Positions 24,688 to 34,349 of a stretch of DNA of 64,000 bases are shown here, piece after piece. Location of the stretch: positions 496,001-560,000 of the forward strand of contig MU270017.1 of NCBI GenBank assembly GCA_021432635.1, in the 5' to 3' direction. This DNA is from Thozetella sp. PMI_491. Its lineage: Eukaryota; Ascomycota; Sordariomycetes; Chaetosphaeriales; Chaetosphaeriaceae. Position 1 is the stretch's first letter, and the number at the start of each line of letters is the position of its first letter. A program made the position numbers and the translations under genes. Below the pieces are notes generated by a model. It ran no database searches. It was not told the origin of the DNA and saw only the letters and a program-made list of their open reading frames with translations.

Positions 24688-25428
24688 TCAGTCTTGAAAT
24701 TCCTTCCACCTGATCATCCTATCCTGGAGATCTAGCAGATCTCCGTCGACGACAAAAGTTCCATCCCCGCGGTGATGGAACATCCGGCCGCCTTCTCCGG
24801 GGCGCCTCTCGGGGTTGAGCCAGGCCTTGACCACCTTCAGGATCCATAGGCTGTACTTTCCCACCATCTTGGAGTCCTCCACAACGCACTCGAGATTGGC
24901 AATCACATCGGCCCCTCCGACGAGCGGTGCGGCGACCTTGTCGGCCGGCAGTGCCTGGAGCCCGAACCTAGCCCACTTGTCCACCCCGCCCTCGACGCCA
25001 TCCGACTCCTCCCCAGCGGAGCAGTTGCCCACGTCGACCGTGACGCCCGCCATCTCCACGCTTGGCACGGCTAGGACGCACTCGCGCCGCTTCTTGAGCG
25101 CGGCAAAGCTAGCATCCCATGGCCCGATGCACGCGGCGATGAGGGGCGGAGAGTCGTGCTGCATCATCATGTGGAAGCCTATGGTCATCACATTGTGGTT
25201 CTCCTCGGCGAGCGAGCCGGTTGTGACAAGCACGACGGGGCCCGGCTCAATGAGACGATAGACTTGGGAGATGGGGTACGGCTCGAAGCCAGGACGTGCC
25301 GAACTACCCGCCCTCGGCACCTTTCCCTTCTGCGGGCGCGGATTGCCGCGTTTGGCCTTACCATCGACCTTGCGTTTCGAGGCGGGGCTGTCGCTCGGCT
25401 CGGCCTGGGCTTTGCGCTTCCGAACCAT
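24688..25428 (-). CDS. Flavin reductase-like (FMN-binding split barrel) domain protein
   Basis: A single exon of 246 residues. The N-terminus is a Lys/Arg/Pro/Ser-rich segment of about 50 residues that could act as a nuclear-targeting tail. A split-barrel domain follows, beginning RLIEPGPVVLVTT, then NVMTIGFHMMMQHDSPPLIAACIGPWDASFAALKK (conserved blocks at about residues 63-115), then PLVGGADVIANLECVVEDSKMVGKYSLWILKV. This matches the flavin reductase-like domain family (PF01613), which binds FMN and often supplies reduced flavin or acts as a small oxidoreductase. The upstream frame is open for another 140 codons, but the first ATG with a good context and the domain start both favour 25428. 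It lies between the Zn2Cys6 regulator and the ABC transporter. Confidence 0.82.
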   Translation of the reverse strand: MVRKRKAQAEPSDSPASKRKVDGKAKRGNPRPQKGKVPRAGSSARPGFEPYPISQVYRLIEPGPVVLVTTGSLAEENHNVMTIGFHMMMQHDSPPLIAACIGPWDASFAALKKRRECVLAVPSVEMAGVTVDVGNCSAGEESDGVEGGVDKWARFGLQALPADKVAAPLVGGADVIANLECVVEDSKMVGKYSLWILKVVKAWLNPERRPGEGGRMFHHRGDGTFVVDGDLLDLQDRMIRWKEFQD

Positions 25429-26202
25429 TGTCTTTGCGCGTGTCGGTGCCGTGATGGTGGATGATGTAATGGAAGTTTTGGAACGCGGGGGATGACTGTG
25501 GTCGGGGACTACAACATGCTGCAACTTGATAAGGATAAGTTTCCGGACTGGAAGCCTATTACGACACCTAGCTATAGGCTGTAAATTGCCGGGGTAAATC
25601 CCACCCAAAGCATGGCACAGGGCTAACCGAGGGCTTACAACGTCTATAAGGATCCGCCCTCCTATTTGCGATTGTTGATGACCCAGACACCTAGACGCGA
25701 TGCTCTCACCATGGTGTCTCGCAAACTCCTGCCTCTTCTTCAGGTACTTACTTATACCACTATAACCCTCGAGGCATAGCGGCTGTTGGTATGCCATCAC
25801 CCGGCCTGACAAAGCAAGCCACCCCGGCAGCTTCCAGGCTTTTGGCAAGCTTGGCTTCTTGGCCTCACGAACAAGCCCGTTCTAGACCCTCGCGCTCCTA
25901 TTTTGTTCAGATGGTTTTTGAACCTGCCTCTTCCAGACCCGCAGTCTTCATACTGCCGGAGCAGGAGAGCGCTGCGCCCGTGTGCCACGATCCTACGCGT
26001 CTCGTAAATAACAGAGAAGCGAATATGTCACGATTTACTCGCTCCTATCAAGATTGGCTATGATGTCTACTCAAAACTCGCCTCGCTCGCTGGACCTCGT
26101 CTTGGGGGTTTTCGAAGCTCATGGAATTCCCTCTACCATCACTGTGGTATACTCTATATATGCTTAACTATTTAGCGTATATCACACCTGATGGAAATGC
26201 TC
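25429..26202. other. Intergenic region, flavin reductase-like to ABC transporter
   Basis: Upstream of the flavin-reductase gene and downstream of the ABC transporter, both on the minus strand. No coding sequence is convincing. The A/T-rich end near 26145-26190 (TATACTCTATATATGC) probably contains the 3' end of the transporter transcript. Confidence 0.45.
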
Positions 26203-29200
26203 CTAATCCACCACGATGAGCGGGCTTGCCGCCATCCTGATCGCGTCTATGCTCCCCGAATCCTCGCAGAGTTTTCTAAACACAGCCGTCTCTCCCTCGT
26301 GCGCGAGAAGGTCCAGCACTTTCCCTTGCTCGACAACCCGACCAGAATCCAGCACCACCACCCAGTCGTAGTCAGCGATGGTCTGCAAGCGATGCGCAAC
26401 CGTTAGGACAGTAGTTCCGGTTGCCGTACTCGCGCGCAGACCTTGTTGGATAAGCTCATCCGTCGCGTGGTCGATCGACGCCGTGGCCTCGTCTAGCACA
26501 AGCACGCGGGAACGCCGGAGGAGGGCTCTAGCAATGCATAGGAGTTGGCGCTGTCCGCGCGATAAAGCCTCAGCCGGGCGATCTAGAGTCTCGACCCCGG
26601 CAGTGTCCCCGGATTGTACGTCTTGGTCTAACGAGCGGAGCAAGTGAACAGTGCGAAGCATCGCTAGGATGTCGTCATCTGTGTGCTCGTGAAGCGGGTC
26701 GAGATTGTTTCGAATGGTGCCCTCGAACAACGTCGGGTCCTGTGGGACAACAGTGATCATACGTCGCAATCGCTCCAGCGGGACGGAGGCGACATCAACG
26801 CCATCCACATCGATATGACCGCTCTCCGCTTCCAGCCCCCGGATCAGCGCCAGGGCCAAGGTGCTCTTCCCCGCTCCAGTACGCCCGACAATGGCAATGC
26901 GCTGGCCGGGGCGTGCCTCAAAGGTTACACCCTTGAGGACTGGCTCAAGCTCGGGCGCGTATCGCGTCGTGTAATTCTGGAAATGAACGCTGCCCTGCGA
27001 GGGCCACTGAGCAGAGTCGGCCAAGGCTGGTGTCTTGAGCGGCTGGGTTGCCTCCTGCTCGACGTCGATATACTCTGACAGTCGCTCCGCCGAGTTGAGA
27101 TTCTGCTGGATGATGGAGTAAACCTGGGCGAGCCACATGACATTCTCCGTGAAGGTGGCCGCATAGGTCAACATCAGGCCAGCAGCCCCTGGACTGACAG
27201 ATCCCATACTCAGCAGCGTAAAGGCTCCTGCGATGAACGATATAGTACCGCTGATGGAGCCGATTCGCAAGGAAAGCCACTCCTGAGCTGCTCCGAGCAG
27301 AAGACCGGGCTGCTGAAGCCGGTCAACGAGATTGTGGTTCTCGTTGGCGAATAGTACTCCTTGGTCGTACGCCCGAATGCTTACGAAGCCGTTCAGAGTT
27401 TCGCCGAGCTGCTGGTAGAGGGGCGATCTCTCGACGGATTGAATCCGTTTGATGTCTCTGGAGCTGTTGATGTAGACCAACACCACAGAATAGTACCCCA
27501 GGCATATGATAGCGGCCATGGGGAGAAAGACTGGGATCACGACCGAGATGATGCCGATTCCGACCGCGATGGAAATGACAAGCTGGAAGGCACTAATCAG
27601 AAATCCCGTCAGGCTCTTATCGATCGCGGACACGTCTCCGGAGAATCGATTCAGGATCTGTCCAAGAGGGGTATGGTCGAAGAAGGTAAGTTTGGCATGA
27701 AGCACCGAGGAGAGTAGTCGTTCGTATATCCGCGACGAAGCCCGTAGTGAGCCGTAAAGTGCCACGGCGTTTCGCAGTAACGATATGAGCGCATAACCTA
27801 GGGCAATACCACCGTAAACAGCGAGGTAATACCCCGCGTTAACTTTGTGTGCTCGCCCATCTGGCTTCTCGGAGCTGTCATACTCTTGTGCCCATCTTTG
27901 GATCCATAGGTTTGTCCCGAGCGCAACTAGCTGTTGAGACACAAAGCCAACTAGAACGATAATCCAATACCCATGGGACCCCATTGATAGAAGGAAGTTG
28001 CGTAGTACAGGCCAGGGCACCGCTCCTTCTCGTTTACCTTCCTGATATTTCGGCTCTGTCTGCTCACTGGCCTCCTCGTCGTCAACCGAGTCACTGCTCC
28101 TGGGAAATACCTGGAATTGGTGGTTGTCGAAGTCAATGTCAGCGGTGTCTGAGTCGGTTGAGTCCTCTTCGCTCCCATCGGATGCCTCGGAGTTTTCCAA
28201 AATGTCGGCGCCTAGAAACCCAGCAGATACTAGTTCCCCGGGAGTACCTTGACCACGGATTCGCCCCTCATTAAGAAGGACCACGTATTCAGCCTCGGGA
28301 ACGGCGAGCTTGACATGATGTGTAGCGAAAATACATGTCCGATTCCGCATTAGCCGCCCCTTGACAGCATGGAAGAAGACGTGGCTTGCCGTGCGAGCGT
28401 CCAAGGCACTGAGACAGTCGTCGAGGAGGATGTACTTGGCTCTGCTATATAGAGCTCGAGCTAGGGCAACGCGCTGTTTCTGGCCCCCGGAAAGGCGGCT
28501 TCCGTTCTCGCCTGCGAGGGTCTGGTCCCCTTGGTCTAGGGCTTCCAGGTCCTGTCGCAGGGCCACGGCGCGAAGCACGGCCTCGTAGCGAAGGCTGTTG
28601 AAAGAGAGTCCAAGAATGATGTTTGCGCGTATGCTTCGATTGAGAATCCAAGGCTCTTGAGGGCAATAGGCTACCTGCCATGGCTCACCCAAGCTGAAGA
28701 GAACTTGTCCTTTCAGCTTATGCATCTCTCCAAGAAGCGCGAGAAGAAGTGATGACTTTCCAGACCCGCTGGGGCCGCTTAGCACATTGAGGGAATCATT
28801 CTTGAAGTGTATTTGGACATCATGCAGCCGGAAAGCCGAGGTACTTGCTGAGCTCTGGCCGGGAGTGGTCTGTTCCTCACTGGCATGAGCAGTGGTATGC
28901 GAGGGCCACTCGAAGGTTGCATTGTCGAAGCCAATATGTAACACATTAGATGTTGAAAGCTGGCTGTACTTCTCGGTCTCGCCTTCTCTTAAGAACTTAT
29001 CCAAGCGTAAGACAGAAACATGCGCTTGCAAGAGGAACGTGATGCTGTCTGCCATGCGGTCGAGAGGTATCCGGAGGACCCCGAACATGGCGAGCGCCGG
29101 GAAGGCAGTCGAGGTCCCGAGCTCATTGCCGAAGACGACTGTGTAGAAGAAGAAAGTCAAGATAGTGACGATGAACGGGAAGGAGTGGAACAACGTTTGC

Positions 29201-30882
29201 GTGATGGACCACCACATGAACTGGGAGCGCAGTCTGACAAGCTCAGTCCTCCGAAGTTCCAACACCCGGTTTTTAAACGCCGTTTCCCAGCCACAGTACT
29301 TGATCGTGCGGATGCTATTGATCACCTCGGTGTTCGCCTGGATACGAGCATCGCTGGCGGCCAGCACCCGCGTTTGTGCGGCGACCGCCCGCCTCGAGAC
29401 CAAGTTGTTCAGCGGCAAAAGGACAACCATGAGGACAATGCCGATGACGCCACTAATGCCTAGCGTCTGGTAGAACAGATAGATAGCGATGGCGATCTGA
29501 ACTGGAAAGTTGACCCATACCATGTATAAAAAGCCACTCATGCCGCTAACCACCTCGACGTCGCTCGACATAAGATTGAGAATGTTGCCGTTGCTGGCAC
29601 TGCTGGCCGGGGTGGCATCTGCTCCTGATGATTCATGGACCGGTTGTGCCATTCGCTTCCGCAGAACCTTAGAGTAGACCTCGTTGATGAGCACGGCGCG
29701 GAGCTTGGAACGAATCTTGGCGCCTGCCCACTGACACTGAGCGTCTGCGATTGCGGTGGCGAGGCTCGAGACAAGAAGTGCGCCCACGCAAAGCCAAGCA
29801 GCACCACGGCTCATTTCCCCGGGAGATTCCAAGTACTCGAGTATGACCCGGAGCAAGGCGGCGGGTACAAAGACGGTCAGACTCATCAACGCTGCCCAGC
29901 CGCCCTGAGCGAGGATGTCGTATTTGAGAAACTGGAAGATCCGGCGCAGAAGAGACGCAGTCGCAGAGACGGCATCTTTGTACTTGGAAAATACCACAGC
30001 CGATTGCTGGTTGTGGCTGAGGCGGTACAGGTCAGCAGCCTGCAGCGTGGTGCGAAACGCCTTCCAGACGAGCCTGTCGAGCCAAGATAGCGTCAGGTGA
30101 GACAGAATGGAGGCAGTTTCCTCTGGGGAAGACTCCAGGGCACTTTTCGGAGTCGCGTGAATGTGTCGAGGAAGAGTTGGTGTAGTAAGATAGATAATCA
30201 CCAGTGCTGCAAAGAGCAAGAAGTGGACAAGCGCTGGTAGGTCTTGGAAGGATACCCGGCCATCGATACCATTAAGCAGCGCGGCTGTGGCCAGGCAGAG
30301 CCATTGTGCGACACACAACACCGTGGCATGCAGTTGCAGACGATCAGAATCTCTAGCCCCCCCTTTCCCTAGGCTTACCCTGATTTGTGCAAGTAGCAGA
30401 CCTAACAGGTAGGTCGAAGCAAGCAGAGCAGCCAAGACCGGAGGCTGGTACAGTTCCTCTTTGCTGTAGATAAGGCGGCTAATTTCTAAAAAGACGTCTC
30501 CCAGGAGGATGGCCCCTTCCACGGCCCTTCTAGGTCCGAATCTTGAAGCATGTACGAGATGCTCTGAGGCGTTAATGGTGCCATTGGCTGCGTCGTCTCG
30601 AATCTCCTCGTTGTCGTCCCTCGATGGCTCGGCACGGGTTCGAGAGTGAGAGTTACGGTCTGGATGAGATAGATATGTCCCCGCAAGGAAGAGAAAAGAG
30701 ATGAGACAAAATATCGACGGTATTAGTGTGCAGAGGAAGTAAGTATCCATGGGACATTTGATCACGTCGTGCCTATTCCCGCTGCCGAGGGCGCACGACA
30801 ACACGGCTGAGAAGTATGCCATTGCGATTTCCACACAGACTGATGAGAGAAGGATGCAGGCCACAAGATTGGGCTGGTGCAT
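26203..30882 (-). CDS. Full-length ABC transporter, ABCC (MRP) family
   Basis: One uninterrupted reading frame of 1559 residues from the first ATG at 30882. There are about five N-terminal membrane segments (a TMD0-like unit), then TMD1. NBD1 has Walker A GPSGSGKSS near residue 702 and signature LSGGQKQR near 795. TMD2 follows, then NBD2 with Walker A GRTGAGKST near 1331 and signature LSRGQRQ near 1437. In NBD1 the Walker B Asp is followed by Asp (LLDDCLSALDA) instead of the catalytic Glu, while NBD2 has LVLDEATASID. This asymmetry is standard in ABCC exporters, in which one ATP site is weak. Such proteins export glutathione conjugates, drugs and secondary metabolites across the plasma or vacuolar membrane. 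A linker rich in Ser, Asp and Glu (about 900-950) joins the halves. An intron-free gene this long is notable here. An additional upstream exon cannot be excluded. Confidence 0.92.
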   Translation of the reverse strand: MHQPNLVACILLSSVCVEIAMAYFSAVLSCALGSGNRHDVIKCPMDTYFLCTLIPSIFCLISFLFLAGTYLSHPDRNSHSRTRAEPSRDDNEEIRDDAANGTINASEHLVHASRFGPRRAVEGAILLGDVFLEISRLIYSKEELYQPPVLAALLASTYLLGLLLAQIRVSLGKGGARDSDRLQLHATVLCVAQWLCLATAALLNGIDGRVSFQDLPALVHFLLFAALVIIYLTTPTLPRHIHATPKSALESSPEETASILSHLTLSWLDRLVWKAFRTTLQAADLYRLSHNQQSAVVFSKYKDAVSATASLLRRIFQFLKYDILAQGGWAALMSLTVFVPAALLRVILEYLESPGEMSRGAAWLCVGALLVSSLATAIADAQCQWAGAKIRSKLRAVLINEVYSKVLRKRMAQPVHESSGADATPASSASNGNILNLMSSDVEVVSGMSGFLYMVWVNFPVQIAIAIYLFYQTLGISGVIGIVLMVVLLPLNNLVSRRAVAAQTRVLAASDARIQANTEVINSIRTIKYCGWETAFKNRVLELRRTELVRLRSQFMWWSITQTLFHSFPFIVTILTFFFYTVVFGNELGTSTAFPALAMFGVLRIPLDRMADSITFLLQAHVSVLRLDKFLREGETEKYSQLSTSNVLHIGFDNATFEWPSHTTAHASEEQTTPGQSSASTSAFRLHDVQIHFKNDSLNVLSGPSGSGKSSLLLALLGEMHKLKGQVLFSLGEPWQVAYCPQEPWILNRSIRANIILGLSFNSLRYEAVLRAVALRQDLEALDQGDQTLAGENGSRLSGGQKQRVALARALYSRAKYILLDDCLSALDARTASHVFFHAVKGRLMRNRTCIFATHHVKLAVPEAEYVVLLNEGRIRGQGTPGELVSAGFLGADILENSEASDGSEEDSTDSDTADIDFDNHQFQVFPRSSDSVDDEEASEQTEPKYQEGKREGAVPWPVLRNFLLSMGSHGYWIIVLVGFVSQQLVALGTNLWIQRWAQEYDSSEKPDGRAHKVNAGYYLAVYGGIALGYALISLLRNAVALYGSLRASSRIYERLLSSVLHAKLTFFDHTPLGQILNRFSGDVSAIDKSLTGFLISAFQLVISIAVGIGIISVVIPVFLPMAAIICLGYYSVVLVYINSSRDIKRIQSVERSPLYQQLGETLNGFVSIRAYDQGVLFANENHNLVDRLQQPGLLLGAAQEWLSLRIGSISGTISFIAGAFTLLSMGSVSPGAAGLMLTYAATFTENVMWLAQVYSIIQQNLNSAERLSEYIDVEQEATQPLKTPALADSAQWPSQGSVHFQNYTTRYAPELEPVLKGVTFEARPGQRIAIVGRTGAGKSTLALALIRGLEAESGHIDVDGVDVASVPLERLRRMITVVPQDPTLFEGTIRNNLDPLHEHTDDDILAMLRTVHLLRSLDQDVQSGDTAGVETLDRPAEALSRGQRQLLCIARALLRRSRVLVLDEATASIDHATDELIQQGLRASTATGTTVLTVAHRLQTIADYDWVVVLDSGRVVEQGKVLDLLAHEGETAVFRKLCEDSGSIDAIRMAASPLIVVD

Positions 30883-31408
30883 TAGGATAGGCAAGTCATC
30901 TCATCTTTATAGTCTCTTGGGCCTTCTGTCTTTAGGCTTCAAACATGGTCACCTCCCGAACGTGGCAAGCGTCTGTCTGCTCTTGCCCAAGTAAGCAGTG
31001 CTCCCTACCTAGCGTCAAGCGTCTATAGCGAGGTTGGGCCGGAGGACCCTTAACCAAAAGTACTGCTTGACAAGTCCCGTGCATTCCATTTCTTTCGAAA
31101 AAAAAAAAATAGGTCAGTTACTGTCGCCAAGGGGTCAAGGTGTATGCTACTTCTCCCTTATCGAGTGGGGCGGGATCAGGCATCCTACAACTTGCACCGA
31201 AGCTAGCACTGACGCAACGTCGGAAGCACACCTGCCGCCAATCACGGGCAGTCGTTTGGGCGAGGCAGCCGAATTCATCCTCAGGCACCACAATTACCCC
31301 CCCGGCACAGAGCAGGCGGCACTTCAATTCAGACGAAGCGTTTTATTTTCTCGCCATTGAAGCTGCGATCATATCATCCCCGCCCGGAAGTCTAGTCAAC
31401 CGTGCAAC
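30883..31408. promoter_or_regulatory. Divergent promoter region, ABCC transporter / ankyrin gene
   Basis: About 525 bases between two start codons facing away from each other. A run of 12 A's lies at about 31098-31111. No named regulatory element could be assigned. The sequence upstream of the ankyrin start is CA/GC-rich. Confidence 0.4.
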
Positions 31409-32087
31409 ATGGCCTCGGAATCAACCCAGCCCGCCGGCGCCGCCTCTTCGCTGCCCCCCGAGGCGATTGAGTTCGCTACCCGAATGTTCGACGCGGCACG
31501 GGAGGGAAGTCTGGAAGTCTTCCAGCAGGCCCTGCCGCAAGGGCTGCCGTCAAACCTGACAAACGAGAAGGGCGATACTCTGGTATGAAATCGGAGGCAA
31601 TGCTGTTTCAGCAGCCCATCCCTACCTGCCTGCCTGCCCCGCGCCGTCCAGTCAGGCCCCTCGGCGCGAGGCTGCCTGCTTCTCCCATCGCCAGCGCTCG
31701 GGCTAACGGCGGTGCGATTCTGCTTTGGAAGCTTATGCTGGCTGCATACCACGGCCATGCCGACATCGTAAAGCTCCTCGTCCAGCACGGAGCCGACCCC
31801 AATCGCCGCAATGACCGGGGCCAGAGTCCCCTGGCCGGCGCCGTCTTCAAGCAGGAGGACGCCGTCATCGAGGTGGGTTCTGCTCAAGGCCGGGCGGCCG
31901 GGTTCCTACTCGATGCTAACCGGTACAGGCACTGCTCGAAGGCGGGGCGGATCCGGAGTACGGGTCTCCGTCTCCTCTCCAGTGCGTCGCCATGTTCAAA
32001 CAGGAAGAGAAGTGGCAGGCCAAGTTTGAGCAGGCGCCTGGGCGGGGTAAAGCGGTGGCCGCTGAAGCCGCCAATCCGGCGTTATAA
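31409..32087 (+). CDS. Small ankyrin-repeat protein
   Basis: Three exons (31409-31582, 31732-31872, 31929-32087), all in phase 0, give 157 residues. Exon 2 encodes LMLAAYHGHADIVKLLVQHGADPNRRND, a textbook ankyrin repeat. A second repeat, SPLAGAVFKQEDAVIEALLEGGADPEYG, spans the exon 2/3 junction, followed by a partial third (SPLQCVAMF). The N-terminal 50 residues are helical in character (EAIEFATRMFDAAREGSLEVFQQAL) and probably form a degenerate capping repeat. Ankyrin repeats mediate protein-protein contacts, and no partner is evident. The protein has no signal peptide. Both introns have GT-AG ends, and the first has a GGCTAAC branch site. Confidence 0.88.
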
Positions 32088-32874
32088 GGATGCCAGCATG
32101 GTGGATTCAGCCACGGGGTAGACGACGGTGGTGAAGAAGAAACCTAGTGTAGAAACCAGATAGTATATAAAATACCAGCCAATAAACTTGCCGCAGCTAG
32201 TCCCAGCGCCTCGTTAAGTTTACTTTTTGGAAGGGAGCTAAGAGCATTTAGACCCCAGTGAAGCCCCAAGGGAGCTTCGATGTAGGGCCAGGGTTAGGGT
32301 CACTCCACATACGTCATTGTGGTGCTCCTGAGGGGTGAGACGAAGGATGAACGCGGGGCATCTTGCAGATTCGCCCGATCTGCACAAGAGCTCCCAAGTC
32401 GGTGGTAAGCTGCCAAACGGGTGGCTTTGGGACGGATTATGGCCTGGAGTTCCATGTGTATTCCTCTCTACTCATACGTTCGAATAGAAATGTACACATT
32501 GCCACCTGCTTCTTGGGCCCCCTAGCTAACCAGTGAGTGAGTGGCGACACTGTCGAGCCGAGCGGCCTCCCTCGTCGGGGCCCAGCAGGGAGGGGGCGGG
32601 GCAGCTTGCATGGCAAGCATGGGGCGGGAGCCCGAGAACTGATTGGATCAGCACCACAGCCCACCTCAACCGCCGACCTGAAACAGGAACGCAAGCAGAG
32701 CTGAGCTCTCTTAAGCTCCAATAGCCCCTGTATCTGACGACTGCTTCCCTTCCTCCCCTTCCCAAGCATCCAGACTCCCTCAATTGGCTCCAAACCGAAC
32801 GCCGTCGACACGACATCTTCGAGAACTCGACCCAGCTGAATACCACCTACTCCTCCGGTTTCCCACCCGCGACG
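32088..32874. other. Intergenic region, ankyrin to gelsolin-like gene
   Basis: No gene supported. The right third is rich in C and T (CCTTCCTCCCCTTCCCAAGC), which is typical of a core promoter and leader for the abundantly coded gelsolin-like gene that follows. Open frames on the minus strand here are shadows of the high-GC coding sequence next door. Confidence 0.5.
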
Positions 32875-34074
32875 ATGGCGCCACACGAAGGCCTGGTCCA
32901 CCTCAAGGAGTACGACATCAAGGACAGTAATGTCGAGCTCATAGGCACCGACATTGACCACCAGGTCAAGTACAACTCGGCCGCCACCGAGCCGGCCTGG
33001 AACAACGGCCACATCGGCGTCGATGCCGGCCTTTTTGTCTGGCGCATCGAGGACTTCCAGGTCGTGCCGGTCCCCAAAGACCGCTACGGCCAGTTCTACG
33101 ACGGCGACAGCTACATCATCCTGCACACATATAAGGTGGGGTCTAAGGAGGACCCCGACAAGCTGGGCCACGACATCTTCTTCTGGCTCGGCTCCAAGAC
33201 CTCCCAGGACGAGGCCGGCACGGCCGCCTACAAGACGGTGGAGCTCGACGAGTTCCTGCGCGGCAAGGCGACGCAGCACCGCGAGATCCAGGAGAGCCCC
33301 AGCGACGACTTCATGGCCCTCTTCCCGCGCCTAACGGTGCGCAAGGGAGGTGTGGCCTCTGGCTTCCGCCACGTCGAGGAGGCGCCCAAGGAGGAGGTGC
33401 TCACGCTCCTGCGCGTCTTCAAGCACCCCGGGGCGGCCGCCGGCCGGGACACAGTGGTGGTCCACGAGGTGGAACCCACGTTCCAGAGCCTGGACGAGGA
33501 CGACGTCTTCATCCTCGACCGAGGCGACAAGATCTGGGTGTGGCAGGGCAAGAACTGCAGCCCCATGGAGAAGGCCAAGGCGGCGCAGGTGGTGCACGAC
33601 ATGACGCTCGCGAAGCACATCGATGTCGAGGTCCTGTCCCAGGCGGAATCGCGGTCCCGGCTCGTCGTGAAGGAGCTGGGCGGCGGCGAGGATGCGGCCG
33701 CCTTCCACAAGTCCCGGCCGCTGGGCTCCGCCAACAAGGCGGGTGGCGCCTCGCGCCCGCGCAGGCTGTTCCGCCTTAGCGACGCGTCGGGCCAGCTGAC
33801 CTTCGGCCTAGTGAAGGACGGGTCGTCCATCTCGCGGTCCGACCTCGACGGCAACGACGTGTTCCTCCTCGACGACGGCGGCCGCAACATCTGGGTCTGG
33901 GAAGGCGCTGGTGCGAGCCGGGCCGAGAAGGCCTCGTGGCTCAAGGTCGCGCAAGCCTATGTCCGGCATGTGCAAGGGGAGGACGCAAACAGCCAGGCGT
34001 ACCTGACGCCAATTGCAAAGGTCCAAGAGGGCAACGAGAGCGCGGCCTTTGTGAGGGCCATCCAAGTCGCATAA
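32875..34074 (+). CDS. Gelsolin/villin-type actin-binding protein with three gelsolin repeats
   Basis: A single exon of 399 residues. The three gelsolin-like repeats start around GLFVWRIEDFQVVPVPKDRYGQFYDGDSYIIL (residues 53-85, repeat 1), around TLLRVFKHPG to RGDKIWVWQGKNCSPMEKAKA (about 180-240, repeat 2) and around PRRLFRLSD to DDGGRNIWVWEGAGASRAEKA (about 295-360, repeat 3). The W-x-W-x-G motif before the ExxxA helix is present in repeats 2 and 3, and FFWLGSKTSQDEAGTAA is the equivalent in repeat 1. The length and repeat number match fragmin/severin-type proteins, which sever and cap actin filaments in a calcium-dependent way. The family is patchily distributed in filamentous fungi. Codon use is strongly biased to G/C in the third position, which suggests high expression. 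Confidence 0.93.
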   Translation: MAPHEGLVHLKEYDIKDSNVELIGTDIDHQVKYNSAATEPAWNNGHIGVDAGLFVWRIEDFQVVPVPKDRYGQFYDGDSYIILHTYKVGSKEDPDKLGHDIFFWLGSKTSQDEAGTAAYKTVELDEFLRGKATQHREIQESPSDDFMALFPRLTVRKGGVASGFRHVEEAPKEEVLTLLRVFKHPGAAAGRDTVVVHEVEPTFQSLDEDDVFILDRGDKIWVWQGKNCSPMEKAKAAQVVHDMTLAKHIDVEVLSQAESRSRLVVKELGGGEDAAAFHKSRPLGSANKAGGASRPRRLFRLSDASGQLTFGLVKDGSSISRSDLDGNDVFLLDDGGRNIWVWEGAGASRAEKASWLKVAQAYVRHVQGEDANSQAYLTPIAKVQEGNESAAFVRAIQVA

Positions 34075-34349
34075 GAGAAAAGAAAAATAGGTGGGGAGAC
34101 ACTCTGGTTGGCTAGTGTTTAGATAGCACGCGAATCCATGTATCCGAATGTCAACTTTTTGGGGGGTTCTCTATTGAACATGCCTCCACGCTATGCTTAA
34201 GGCGACACCTAGCCTTCCTATCCACATGCACCACGCGCAGCTTCCGTCCCTATCGTCCCTGGTTGAGCCTAGGGAGAAGTCTATGGTTGAACACACGGCT
34301 TGCCCGTCCTGGAATTAATTATTTTCTTTCTTTTTCCTACCTCATCCCT

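Noticed and set aside
25429-25848. N-terminal extension of the flavin reductase-like protein by 140 codons
   Set aside because: The extension has no conserved content, and the ATG at 25428 has the better context.
30883-30894. Start of the ABC transporter four codons upstream
   Set aside because: That codon is TTG. The first ATG in frame is at 30882.
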